Positions 19,931-32,197 of a stretch of 64,000 bases of DNA are shown in pieces (positions within the stretch are counted from its first letter, which is position 1; every line of letters starts with the position of its first letter). The stretch spans positions 190,896,028-190,960,027 of the forward strand of contig NC_090324.1 of assembly GCF_040869045.1 (NCBI RefSeq), in the 5' to 3' direction. Both the position numbers and the translations under genes were made by a program. A model generated the notes under the pieces. The model was not told where the DNA came from. It saw only the letters and a program-made list of their open reading frames with translations, and did not search any database. This stretch comes from Eurosta solidaginis. Taxonomy: Eukaryota; Arthropoda; Insecta; Diptera; Tephritidae.

Positions 19931-20241
19931 CATTTCCTTACGAATAGCAGCAACCAAATATTCAAAACTAATTCAGTTGTACAGTTCATTATAGCGCGAG
20001 CACCAATTGGGAGGAGGGCTAAATTTGGCAAAATTACGCCGGAGAAAGGGTAAATGAAAGAGAACATAGTGTCTCGAAGGAACAGAAAAATTTAGACCTT
20101 TTTATGAGACAAATTCCATCTTCGACTGTGGTCGAAAGAGACTTATTCGATCAACAGTAGTGTCATTGTTCGATAAATTCAACCGTTGAAAAGCACATTC
20201 CCATCAGCTGTCAAAGAAAATAAAAGCAAAATTATTTATTA
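19931..20241. other. Unannotated spacer between MITE and Helitron
   Basis: No coding potential, repeat or terminal structure recognised. Confidence 0.4.
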
Positions 20242-20449
20242 CTAGCGGCTCGGTCCGTGCTTCGCTACGTATAAAGTGAAATATTAAATCAAACTCATTT
20301 ATTACAAAAAAAAAGATATTTTATTATTTGCTAGCTATTTTAAAACTTAATCCAAAACATTTGGATAACAATATTTTTTGTTTTTCCATTTTGAGCATGA
20401 ATAAACAAACGGCTGGGGGTACCGACTCTGGAAAAGGCAACATAAAGTT

Positions 20450-20807
20450 AAAAAAAAAAAAAATTAAGGCGCGATAACCTCCGAAGAGATCTAAGGCCGA
20501 GATTCTCTTCCAATTTGCGTCGTGCTCCTCTTGATTTTCCCTACAAATTGGCCGGACGGGACCTACATGTTTTATGCCGACTCCGAACGGCATCTGCAAG
20601 GCAGATGAGTTTTCGCTCAGAGCTTTTCATGGCAGAAATACACCCGGAGCGCCTGCCAAACACTGCCGAGGGGCGACCCCGCTTAGAAAAATTTTCTTCT
20701 AATTTAAAAACCTTATTTCTAAAATTTTGATGTTGCTTTGCCCGGGGTGCTAATCCAGGGCATACGGTGTGGTAGGCGGAGCACGCTACCATCACACCAC
20801 GGTGGCC
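20450..20807 (-). mobile_element. tRNA-derived SINE with 10-bp target duplication
   Basis: Flanked by ACATAAAGTT at 20440-20449 and 20808-20817. On the minus strand it starts GGCCACCGTGGTGTGATGG, which with TAGCGTG resembles a tRNA A box, followed about 40 bp later by a B-box-like stretch near GGATTAGCACCCCGGG. The 3' end is an A/T-rich homopolymer (20450-20463). Length 358 bp. It interrupts the helicase relic between LYV and CSRVG. Confidence 0.85.
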
Positions 20808-20944
20808 ACATAAAGTTGGTCATGTGAAAAACATGATTCCTCCAAATTCACACCACAAACGTTAAGTGTTTGCCCTTGGGCTTTGTTGATGGACATCGCA
20901 AATGATAAACGCACAGGATATTGTAATCGCTTGAATTCAAATGG

Positions 20945-21385
20945 CATATTCATGTGAGTCACGTATATTCCTACAACAATGATATATTATAATTGGTTGT
21001 GTTTACATAAAAGCTGGTACAGGGAGGATTGGAAACGCGTCCTTTCCAACCGTCCGATAAGAGTGGCTCGTTCTGCTGAGCTGCTAGCTTTTGGGTTGAC
21101 CGGAATCAAATGCATTCCGACAGCATAAATAATAAACTGTGTGATCATGCGTCTTGGAGTAGGGCAGGATTGAGAACACGTCCTTCCAACCTCCCAATGA
21201 GATGACTCCAAGACTCTCCCGTTGGGACCACCAGTTCCCGTGCTGATTGGAATCTCATGCATTCCGATACCCCAAACGCTAGAAATCCTATTATTATTAA
21301 AATGTATTTATAATTTGTAATAATCTAAGTTTTAGGCTTAAAACGCCGTAATAATAAATAAATAATAATATCAGTTGGAATCATA
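20945..21385 (+). mobile_element. Retroposon 3' fragment with duplicated ~110-bp module
   Basis: Inserted in the Helitron helicase region; borders approximate. The right end is a (TAA)n-like tail (GCCGTAATAATAAATAAATA) preceded by an AGGCTT...GCCGT hairpin also seen at the end of the PHD non-LTR element near 45085. Two related modules, about 20999-21115 and 21158-21275, each contain GGATTG(G/A)(A/G)AAC(G/A)CGTCC and end in GCATTCCGA. A third, inverted relative lies at about 31975-32105. Confidence 0.6.
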
Positions 21386-23001
21386 GGGATACGCGGTATT
21401 AAACAAACTTCTCCTTTCGATTTACCAGTTAAGATGGTAACTTCAATCAAAAATAAATTTTTACTGCCAATCTGGTGCCATTACACAGTTTTGGTGGATT
21501 AATATTTCGCAATAATATAATCAAAGAACCTACTTACAGATGCAAACAATGCGGTGGCATACCAGCCGGTTCTAATGAATTTAAAAATTCAATTGGATAA
21601 TTCATTGCCTCATTTTGATTCATAGCACTGTCAATAGATTTATGTGTCGTGACTACACATGGGAGTTTTGCTTGAATTTGAAAATTAATGGCATTGATAT
21701 GAATGTTCTTCGGTGCTAAAATGACGCTTTCTCTTAACCAATCATGATTTCTGTAATTCTGAAGAATATTTGGAAAAACACATTCAATCAATTCATCTAT
21801 CGATTTCGTAATTGTACAAAAATTGTTCGGTACAGTGATCAATCCGTTGGTTCTGTCGACTTGTATTTTGCCATCACCAATTTTTAACAATTGTTTTGAA
21901 AATTCATGGGCAGCTGGGTACACTTTGAAGGTGAATTCAGTGTCAATTTTTGTACATATCTCCAACGAACTGATGACTTCAAACAGGCATTTATTTCATC
22001 AGCAGGTCTTGATCGAGGAATGACAGGCAATGTTTGTCGAAAATCCCCTGAGAGTAATATCAAAGCACCACCAAAAAGCTGTTGATTACCACGTTAATCT
22101 TGCATTGTTCGATTAAATGTTTCTAGTAATTTTTTATTCGCCATTGTACACTCATCCCATAAAATAATTTACGTTAATCGCAGAACTTTTGCCATAGCAG
22201 AATTTCTTGAAATATTGCAAGTTGGAGTTTCAATCACCTGTAGATTCAATGGCAATTTTAATGCAGAGTGTGCTGTCCGACCACCTTCTAATAATGTAGC
22301 AGCAATTCCCGAAGATGCAAGTGCCAATGCAGTTTTCTGTTCCGATCGAATAGTCGATAAAATCAGTGCATCCAAGAAATATAATCCACCTGCATTATTG
22401 GAAATGGCTTGCATGATTGTGTCATATACATATTTTTGCTGAATATTCATTTTGGTTATATCCGATTGTACAAATAAACGCAAATCATTAGAATTGAATT
22501 CCTGCTCACGTTGCAATTCACGATCAAAGAGATCATGCATCTCACGATTTGGTGCGATCATACCCAATTTTACTAATGTTTTATTTGCAATCGTTAGACA
22601 CATATCTTCAATTATTATCAAAGCTTTGTTGTACATTTCCAAAGTTGTCAACAAATCAGGATTTCTTGCATGATGACGCATACGAATTAAAATATCTTCT
22701 GCAATATAATGTTTATATTTGTTCCATAATTCAAGTGGATTTGCTGGCATACATGTTGATAATATAATGGCAAATAGCATTCGTATTTGTTGAAGATGAG
22801 CCGAAATAGATGCATCATAAAGTGTTGAATCCCAATGTGCATCATCCTACAACAAATGCAAAAGTTGGCATGCTTCACGGTATGTTTGACACAAATGACC
22901 GTTGACTGTTCTCAATTCTTGAAATGATTTTGGGCCATTCACGTTAACTAATAACAATCTCAAATAAAACACTCAACATTGTTTGGATGTACTGTATATA
23001 T

Positions 23002-25220
23002 TCAATATATTGCATCTGTTTGGAAAATTACAGGATGCCCATTAACTGCTGTTCCTTTTTTACGTCTTTGAAATTTTTTCGAAGACACATTCCATGTGTA
23101 ATACTGAGGCACTTCAGAATATAACAAAGTTATCGCAAATTTATCAGTTTCGCATAATTTTAAAAAAGCTGTTAACGTAGTTGCTGGTGGTTGTGCTGCT
23201 CTTTCCAATACTTTTGCTACGTTAAAATAAACACGTTGGCCATTCTCAAGATGTACAGCCAAGTGAACAACCGCAGGATGTCTTTCGTGCATTGGAAACG
23301 ACATAATCCTCCAGACAGCTTCATTGCTACTAATATAGCGCTCCATTTGATACTGAGTAATTTCATCATTTGTATTATCACCAGCAACACCGAAAATTGC
23401 CATATCGCTCCCTTTATTTACATACTTGCAAATATATTTAATGGATTTGACAGAATTACAATATTCCACATTTATATGAGCATTGAATATTTTCGATAAT
23501 AATGGACAACACGCAACCACCCAACGATTATCAACTTCAACTTCCTGGTTATGCATTCTAATGGTTGCCGTTTTGCCATTATCATTATGTGATCTACGTC
23601 GATACAACGGATATCCGCCATTGCCGTTATTCTGTCTGAAGTAAATTGCCTTGGGTATCGTTTCGAACACTTTTCATGAATCATACATGGTGAATTCATA
23701 TTTAGTTCACCACACGGTCCATGTATCATGTTTTTAACGACAACTTGAAATAACTCAGGATCAGCAGTGTGATCAGGAATTTCAGCTGATATAAGGTTAT
23801 CGATTTGATCCGGAGTTATTTTATGTACAAGCCAAATTAGTATATGTGCGTGCGGCAATCCCCTTTTCTGCCATTCGATGGAGTACATATGGCAACGCAC
23901 CTCCCCAAATACATATAATTTCACAATTAAATCCATAAGTTCTTTACATTTTTGCCAAAAAACACGCGCAGTAAAGTCATGACGATCGGTTGTCGACTGT
24001 CCTGCAAATAAATTGTTTTTGATGTCATCCCACTGCGGATTACATGTAAATGTAATGAATAGATCCGGTCGACCGTATTTTCGTACATAATATATCGTAC
24101 CAATATACGAAGATGGCAATATAGTTAAACGTCCGATGTCATTTATATTAGCATCATTCGCTATCGCATCTTACAAATGAATATATTGTTCAGATCTTAA
24201 TTTTGCTTGGTTGAAACGAATAAAATTAAGACGTTCTGTTTCTATTTTGGCATACATCATCACCATCGTCACCTTTCCAATGCAATATTGGGCATTGTAA
24301 TGCGTTGTAACTACGATGAAGTTCCGAAATACGTTGCAATTGCTCATTTCTGCGATGAAGTATAATATCACGGGATTGAAACTGATCACCAAGAATTACA
24401 ATTGCAATCTCATCATTAGAAACCTCATGATTATCAGATGGCATACGATCGCAATTTTGAACAATTGAACTAATGCGTTATGCTGATGGAAAAACCTTTG
24501 TAGCTCACAAATAATTTATCGTCTTGTATTCAAAGCAATTGTACAACGTTGATCCAATTCACGTTTTTCATCACCAATAAAATAAATTTGCAAAAATTTA
24601 TAATCAGCGTCGTGGTATGGCAATAACGACCCAGCTTGATGATAAATTTGGCCCTGAATCTGCAACATGTATGCAATTTTAGGTATATGTTGCATAATAA
24701 TTTTTAAAACTATAGAATACTTTTATGATTCATATTGATTGGGACAATCCTGTTTAAGTATTTATCTTAAACGTCGGCATAAAATTATCTCTAGTAATGT
24801 TAGTAGCACAAAAAGAAGTCATTTGAAATGCCATTGAATTGTATTGTTGAATATGACTCAAAAAGTGCTTCGAATTTTCAGAAGTCCCAAAAATTAATGA
24901 AGACGATGGTTTGGGTGGAGTTTCTAATGCTGGAAATCTCACTTTGCCATTAGCACAACACACGCCGGGCGTTTCACTTGGAAATTTAGCCGCATCACAA
25001 TGTTAACAAATTGCGTTCATTATTCCAATATATCCGTACATACTGTAATCAATCTGACTGTTGTAATTAAAAGCAGCACGCATAATTTCAGTGCATTATG
25101 TTCACGCTGCGATGCATTAGCTTGTGCTTGTTCATCTGGAGTCTGTGATCGCCTTTGTAATGCCGCAGCATTTGCATGACGCGTTCGGCGACCTATATTT
25201 CCTCGTGTGGGTCGTGGCAT
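23002..25220 (-). pseudogene. Helitron Rep (HUH nuclease) region
   Basis: The coding relic opens at Met 25220 with a basic N-terminus typical of insect Helitron proteins (MPRPTRGNIGRR). After several stops the frames at 24444-24226 and 24392-24171 read as one region with a deletion between HWKGDDGDDV and the segment leading to FIRFNQAKLRSEQYIHL. The 24119-23472 block holds the Helitron-like N domain (GRPDLFITFTCNPQWDDI) and the HUH metal motif GLPHAHILIWL. After a frame change near 23670 the catalytic two-Tyr block follows (IKYICKYVNKGSD) at about 23420. Rep would nick and join DNA during rolling-circle transposition. HUH and Tyr residues are preserved, but stops, frameshifts and the deletion make it non-functional. 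Confidence 0.9.
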
Positions 25221-26101
25221 TTTTCTTTCAATTATAAAAGAATAAATTAAATTTAAAAAAATTTCTAAATTAATAGTGGTACACCATATGTTTTTTCAAA
25301 TAAGGAAAAACACATGCATTCAACAGTTCAAAACTTACCGTTTTTTGCTCGGAAATTCGCTTTGCGCTATATTTCTTCTTTTCACAAATTCACACAAACT
25401 TCAATAACTATTAAACAAAAACACTATTTGCATTTTTGTGTAATAATTTTCACCGCGGTAATTTCGTAAACTACTGAACGTATTGGGCTGCTTCGTTTAT
25501 TCTGCTAACGAATGGTGTTGTGGCCAAAGAAAACGCTCCAGCGATGTTTACACTCCAATGTCATTTATCCTCCTAATTTGAATTTTCTTAATGTTAAGAG
25601 CCAAAGCTCTGTATACCTATCTATAAAAAATATTCATGTATTTCTCTATGCAAAAAAAATGCACCGTAATATTGTTCGATGTCTTTTCAAAGCGTACTTT
25701 GTTTGTTGATCTGCCTGCTACATACATACATGTTGATATAAATATAATGCAAGTAAGTTTGTAGGTGGGAATAATAAGTAAGCTAGTTAAGACGAAAGTA
25801 CATAAATTTTGAGAGCGAAAGAGCGTAGCTAAGTAGGTAATAAATCGTTTAGTAAATGATTAAACTATTATTGATATATGTATGTTAAGATGAAAACGTA
25901 TAATCCGCTGGCTAAGTGGGATGAATCTGACCAAACAAATGAGTTTTTGGTGTGTTTTTCAAAATAATTTCACCATACATTGAGCGCTTTTCAGCGCCTT
26001 CAGGTAAAAAGATTATATTGTTATGTGATTGAATATACCATTTTAACTGGTTGTAGTACATAAGAAAGCAATCTCTTAACCTGAAAGCGAGTTCCCAGTT
26101 G

Positions 26102-26640
26102 GTCTATATCTCGAGTCCTTAGTTACTCAGCGAAAAGAAAAGCCCTCTTTTCATTAGCATTTATCAACAACTTACAATGGATACTCATGTGGTTCAAACA
26201 CATCCTAGGGTTATCCGGGTCCACGTTTTGGTCTATATCTCGAGACCCTAGTTACGGAGGGGCAAGAAAAATAATTTATACTATAGCAATCATCAACAGC
26301 TCCCATTTGCTACCCATATTGTACAAACACATCCTAAAGTTATCCGGGTCCACGTTTTGGTCTATATCTCGAGACCCTAGTTACGGAGGGGCAAGAAAAA
26401 TAATTTATACTATAGCAATCATCAACAGCTCCCATTTGCTACCCATATTGTACAAACACATCCTAAAGTTATCCGGGTCCACATTTTTGTCTATATCTCG
26501 AGACCCTAGTCACGGAGCGGCATGAAAAGTACTCTATACTATAGCATTCATCAACAGCTTCCATTTGATACCCATATTGTACAAACACATCCTGGGGTCC
26601 CCGGGTCCACGTTTTGGCCTATATCTCCAGACCCTGGTAT
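26102..26640. repeat. 129-bp minisatellite in the Helitron 5' region
   Basis: Units beginning GTCTATATCTCGAGACCCTA occur at 26102, 26231, 26360, 26489 and about 26618, a constant 129-bp step. The central two are almost identical, the outer ones diverged. Because 129 is a multiple of three, the repeat also creates a spurious repetitive open frame at 26187-26525. Confidence 0.92.
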
Positions 26641-26778
26641 CCGATTCTTAAAATTTCAAAACGCGAACCATCTACTGAATAGTCAGAACAAAGCCTAAAC
26701 ATTTGGTTTGGATAGGTGAGCCCGTTCTTGAGTTATAAAATCACAACGAAAAATGGCATTAATTTTTATATATATAGA

Positions 26779-28560
26779 TGAAGAAAATAACTTAAGTACT
26801 GGAACTAGCCAGAAGTATAAAACGCTGAAATTAATTTCAACGCGTAATTGTAGCTTTCTAAACATTGTAACTTTCTAAACATGTTGTCACATGTGCTAAA
26901 AACTAAACTTCATAATGGCCATAGAAGCGTTCATGGACTTGCTATCCAGTAAAGATGAATGACTGCAACAATGCACAAGAGCCAAGTCTATTCCAATCAT
27001 TTTGAAATTGGCAACAATTCTCAGATTTTGCGCTAGGGATTGTCTCAACTGAGCAACGGATACCAGAATGCACTCGGAATTTTTTTCACTTGGTCCTTTC
27101 TGCAAGTTCCTTTTGTTATAAACGGATTTTGTCCAATTTTTGGAAGCAGTCTTCCAAGCAGTTCTTTTGTATTCACGATCTTGGACCTATATGTAGGGTT
27201 CTTAAGTTATATTGACTCAATTATTTTTATTTAACTTTGTTATTATGTTACTTTGAACTTTGTAATTTTAATCAGCCCAATTATAAATATTCTCTCAGAA
27301 TTTTGTTCTCGTGGATTTGTTTATTCCCGTGGAAAAATTCCTCAAATTATTTTCTCCTAGGGAGAACAATAATTGGGGAATAGGAATTTCGAATTTTCGA
27401 AGTCAATTGAAATTTCGTTGCGCATTTCTTATTTTGTTTAAAAAATTGAAAAGTTTAATTATTGTTGCGAATCTGTTTGAAATTAAGAAATAAAGTATAA
27501 ACAATGCACAGTATTGCATTTCATATGGACTGAAATGAGTAATGGGATAACACAAATCCGGCGGAGTTGCCTACTTCCATTCAGCAAAGCAATTTTCTGG
27601 CAAACAAGTCGAGTTGAATTCGTCTTTCGTCATATGCCAAAATCTATTTAAGCCTTCTTAAAAAATCTTTGCGCAATTTCTGGATGGCTGCATCAAATAT
27701 ACCAAGAGCCCTTCCGTTGCTTATGATATACTTTTCGACTTAAAATAAAGAATATTGTGGTAGAAATAAGTGTTCTTTCTTAAAAGAACCAATCTCCTTT
27801 AACTATTTCGATGCATTCCCTTTAATTTAACAAGTGAAAAAACTCCTAAGTAATGGCAGAGAAATCTCCGTCACTCACATTCATAATACCTACTTTTCTC
27901 CCATAACCGGTTTCCGCTTTTTCGAACATTATTCAGAATAGGAGGAAAGGGAGAAGGGAAAAAACTCACAAGGAATTTTTATTTAGAATACGAAGAATGG
28001 GAGAAGGGAAAAAACCCGCACGGAATTTTTTTTATAATTGGGCTGAATATGTTTTACAATATTTTAATTTTCAATATTGATTTTTTTTTTTTAATTTTCA
28101 TTATTATTCAATTTTGCATCATGAAAATATAACATTTTCTTTTAAATAATTTTTGTGAGGATGTTAATTTTAATAAAAATAAAGCATCCTACACTATATA
28201 CGATTAATACAAATAGTTTGAAATTACTATTAGGTAGCAAAAAAGTAGAAGATAAACACAAAAAACATACGTTTCAAACAATTTTCTTCTAATTCGATAC
28301 AGCGTCGACAACAAATTTCTATTCGCTTCAAAATTAGATACACAACGAAAATTTCGACAGATATTAGATGTCATAATACCGATTTCAAATTCGATTTTCG
28401 ATGTTCGATAGCCAGTAAAGATCGAAGATCGAAAAATGTTCATAATAGGGGCCTATTATAAATAATCTAATATATTATAAAAATGTTGAATAAAAGAAAT
28501 GTTAATGGATTTGAATTAAAGAAATGTTTTTTGATATAGCAGTTTCAGTAAAGGGTAAGT
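26779..28560. other. AT-rich intergenic sequence
   Basis: No convincing coding frame, LTR or terminal repeats seen. It contains a two-unit 50-bp direct repeat at about 27935-28035 (units share GGGAGAAGGGAAAAAAC) and long T tracts near 28080. Confidence 0.5.
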
Positions 28561-28569
28561 AAATTTTCA

Positions 28570-31000
28570 GAGCAATAAGAGCACCAACAACAACACTAAT
28601 CACCACAATGTGCCAGCAATCAAATCAGTGGCTGTGGCACTGATATATCCGATGCAACCTCCGATGAAATAGCGGCTGATATAGCAGCCTTATCAATTAA
28701 CAACGAAAACCAAAACATCAGCATTAGCAGTAGAGAAAGCTGCAGCATTGGAAATAATCTAAATAAAGGGCGGAGAACACTACAGCAATACAATTCCGAT
28801 ACAGAACTGAGTCGTTGCTATGTAAGCGAAACGAGTTCGTTAGCGGGCGGCTACGAGAATCCAACTTTTGCACATTTTGCCACAGCGGTGCCAGGAAAAT
28901 CGATAGCCGCCTCATCGGGCGTGGATGAACCCAGCCCGATGTTGGCAGCCTTCTTGGTGATAGTCGCTCGCTGATGGCAGTGTCGTCAACGACGGGTGAA
29001 GATAGCGTGTCGCATACCTCTGACACAAATCACCAGCAACAGCAATGGGACCATGGCGGCGGTTGTGGAAGTAATGTTGTTGTCATCTATGATCATCAGA
29101 TACCCATAAGACCGGATATTGATTATCTTAAACAAAATTCCGAAATTGTAGTGTTACGCTCAAAGGATTACCAGTTAGTCTTTGTATGTCACTTGATGTT
29201 GGGCATGCGCCAGGCGTGGCATTGTCATCGTTGTCATGTTCGGTACCAACCTCGCCGCCGCACACCGCGACCATAGCGCCTGCAAACAACGACTCTCCTC
29301 GTTTCGTGCGTCGAGTGAACAACATTTACAGCTGATCGGTTGCAGAGAGTCGACGAATAGTAGCGGCAGCGAATTATCACTTTCACGCACGCCACATCAG
29401 CATATGCAGGTATGCAAAATGATCAAGAAGAGAATAAGGGAGGTAATAGAAAAGTGGTGGAAGGACCGAATGCATACAACAACAGTAATACCATAATTTG
29501 TCGTAAAGCAGTGTTGACACCAAATCCAAGCTTAAGTATTTTCAATGGCCAAATGGCGGCAGTTAATTTGTTAGAGGCTAATATCTCCGCAGCGTGTAAG
29601 ATTAATAGTAAAAGTAGTAGTAATAATAATAGCGGTAATAGCTTTGAGGGGGTGGAGGAGCGTTTATTGGGTGCAGCTCCAGCGTCACCACCACCTCTCA
29701 TGATGAAGGCTAATTTCAAGGTCGATTTAGATGCGAAAATTCGTAAGCAAAAATTAAAATTGCAATTACAACACGAACAGCAGCAACATCAACAGCTAAT
29801 GCAACAAAGGCAAAAATTGTTAGTAGAACAACAGCAATTACAACAACAACATTCACCTCAGTCAGTCGCTAGTAACACAACAAATACTCCTCCAACGTAA
29901 CTTAGCAACCGCAATCTTAGCAATATTAATTCCAATTCCAAAAATACCAACATTGCAAATACAACCAACACCACTAGCACACCAAACGGAAGTGGAAATA
30001 TCAGCAGTCCCAGCAGCATCAACACTAACATACTAGCAGCACCAATAATTGTAATGCGATTACATTAACTAAGCGCAATGGTAGCGCGCATATTCCAAAT
30101 TCAATAGCAACAAAAAATATGAAATCCGCATCCTTATATGCATCTCCATCAAATCATATGGTATCTGCAGTGAAAGCTACATCATCATCATCACTATCCC
30201 ATCCAAATTCATCATCAGCATCTGCTCAGCTTGTGTATCAAAATATGTCAGTTACTTCCAGTACTTCTATTTCTTATGAATCCACATTACCACCCACCCA
30301 CACCAGTCAAAGTCAATAAGCTAATTCCGCTACGGGATCGAATATTACATCCACGTCCAAATCAAACATGAATTTCTCCCTCGCCAAACCGAATGTCACA
30401 CCGAGACCGGCTTCATTGTCGGGAAGCGTAACTCGTATAGCTCGTCGTTCATCTGTGAATACCGCCAACCCGCCACCGCCAGTGCGTCGCAGCTCATCAG
30501 GGACACCGATTCACAATTCCACAAGCACCGGGACTTCAGCAACGCCACAACAAAATCAATACCAACAAACTCAAGACCAGATCCATCAACAGCCATCACA
30601 GAACCCCGAATATGATATGGTTGATACGTTGCAACCTCCGCCCGCTTATCTGCTAGATTCGCGACCATCACAATCGACGCCCACTCCCCCTCCACCATCG
30701 GATGTTGCAGGACTGGCAATGCCAAATTCTTCATTGAAAGTTGCTGAAACGGTAAAAGCATAAGCCAGCTTCGCCTAATTCGATTAGACACATGCAACAA
30801 CAGCAACAATACAACCACCTCCACCACCAACAACAACTTCAGTTGCAGAAACATACGACGTTGCAGTCATTCCGACCATCATCGCCTGTCATGAGCGTGT
30901 CAAGTTTCCGTTCGGCAACTTCAGCTGCGAATTAGCATCGTAATCAACATCATTATGTTATACCGCCAACACAATCAAATATTCGGCCGGGTGCGTCTGA
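28570..31000 (+). pseudogene. Broken copy of a Q/S/P-rich host protein gene
   Basis: A chain of coding-like blocks in changing frames: about 28640-28975 (GTDISDATSDEIAADIAAL, YNSDTELSRCYVSETSS, GGYENPTFAHFATAVPG), 28974-29160 (TTGEDSVSHTSDTN, then VVVIYDHQIPIRPDID), 29236-29410, 29412-29900 (SLSIFNGQMAAVNLLE, then a Gln-rich coiled coil), 30119-30319, 30368-30763 (RPASLSGSVTRIARRSS, PPPPVRRSSSGTPIH, PPPAYLLDSRPSQSTP) and about 30770-30935. In-frame stops lie at 29900, 30320 and 30765, and frame changes near 28945, 29400, 30060. The Pro-rich PPPPVRR segments suggest a cytoskeletal adaptor of the MIM/MTSS1 or Nance-Horan/GUK-holder kind, but I cannot decide which. No introns are evident, so a retrocopy is possible. 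Confidence 0.6.
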
Positions 31001-32197
31001 TCCTTGCGAGAGGTGGGCGCACCGGGTCAATCTCAATGAACGGGTGTATTTGGAAATAAAATAAGAGAAGGCGAGAATTTCTCGTTATAAATTATAGGCT
31101 TTATTGGGTAAAGTTGAGAAATATCAAAGGTTACAATATTACCTGAATAAACGCAATGATATGGCAGAGATCGCTGGCGGCTGATGTGTACAGAACGGCT
31201 GTTGAAATCCAAGAGGCCAGTTGTATCGCCGGCGACAACTGTTGGCCCGAAAAAATCCTCCGTTTGGAAGGGGAAAGTCACCCACACTTAACACCGACAT
31301 TCATGTGCATGAGTGCTGACAAAAAACACACATACACGTGCATGTATTTGCATGCATATGCGTGTAGCGGTGATGGTGTGGGTGGCTATAAATTACAATC
31401 GAGGATCGAGTTGCAGAGTTGCATTAGCGGGGCCGCAATCATATGCGGAAAATTTAGCCATCCTTGCGATCCGCAACATCGTTTTCCACCAACGATCTCC
31501 GACCGCTTAAAAGGAACGAGAAAAAAAAATTGGCATTAAAACTAAACTTAACCTAGATTGTGTATTTCGCCAGCGCCGCGGGGGCCGGGAGTCCTGCCCG
31601 ACTTGCTCAGCATGCCACCCAAGCTTGGATGAACATGAGCGGTTATGAAAAGATATAAGTGAATATTTCTTGCCATTGGATTATACATAATTCTTAAATA
31701 TAAAAATTCATGAAGTAATATATAGTCGAAGGTCAATAAGGCTGGACTAAGATGCCGAGATCTCCGTTCCAGTCTGGCAAAATTTTTTTCTCTTTTGTTG
31801 AACGGAGAGGCCGAGGTCTCTGTTCCAGACTCGCAGTTTTTTGAGGTTTTCCTGGGCTGGACGAAGAGGCCGAGGTCTCCGTTCCAACGTCTGACGTATC
31901 GTATCGCTCTCAGGGTGACTGCTTTCTTTGTTCGACGAGGTGTGACATCTTATGAATGTGCCGGGCCGAGTGGTGAGGTTGGTTGGGTGATGATTATTGG
32001 TGCTGTCGGAATGGACTTGATTTCGAGCAGCTGATATAGATGTCATACAATAAGTAGGATTGCGGTGTTTGCGAGGTTGGAAAGGACGTGATTCCAAGCC
32101 ACCCGCGCAAAATTACTGGAGCTGGAGCCGCCCACCCAGATCATTGCGTATTTAAAGTAGTCAGTAGATGTTTTATCATTGCGTGGAGCGATTCACC
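31001..32197. other. Non-coding stretch with short repeats
   Basis: No gene recognised. 31742-31890 has three related units of about 60 bp built on GCCGAG(A/G)TCTC(C/T)GTTCCA. About 31975-32105 (minus) carries a module related to the retroposon at 20999-21275 (shared GTCCTTTCCAACC and CATTCCGACAGCA). 31040-31560 could be a worn LTR, but I found no partner. Confidence 0.4.

Larger units (their letters stand above)
20250..22950 (-). pseudogene. Helitron PIF1-type helicase region
   Basis: Minus-strand blocks: 22780-22169 (helicase start, NIQQKYVYDTIMQAI, GLYFLDA, LASSGIAATLL, GRTAHSALKLPL), 21965-21534 (VILAPKNIHINAINFQI, GMPPHCLHL) and a C-terminal block to about 20250 (RLSFAMSINKAQGQT, the motif VI region, then CSRVGTPSRLFI). 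Directly after GLYFLDA the sequence continues LILSTIRSE, so the Walker A loop that should stand there is missing in frame, which removes ATP binding. The C-terminal block is interrupted by the SINE at 20450-20807, and a second insertion lies near 20945-21385. Stops and frameshifts occur throughout. Confidence 0.88.
20242..26778 (-). mobile_element. Helitron, full-length but inactivated
   Basis: On the minus strand the element starts TCTATATATATAAAAATTAA at 26778 and ends with a GC-rich stretch (GAAGCACGGACCGAGCCG) and CTAG at 20245-20242. It is flanked by A at the 5' side and T at the 3' side, the AT target expected of Helitrons. It encodes a HUH Rep plus PIF1-type helicase in broken frames. 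A 129-bp minisatellite lies near the 5' end. A SINE and another retroposon fragment are inserted in the helicase region. Confidence 0.88.

Noticed and set aside
26187..26525. Open frame with 43-residue repeats as a repeat protein
   Set aside because: It is produced by the 129-bp non-coding minisatellite in the Helitron 5' region; the period is simply a multiple of three.
29423..29719. Leucine-rich minus-strand frame as a membrane protein
   Set aside because: Antisense of Asn/Ser/Gln-rich codon repeats in the plus-strand host gene relic.
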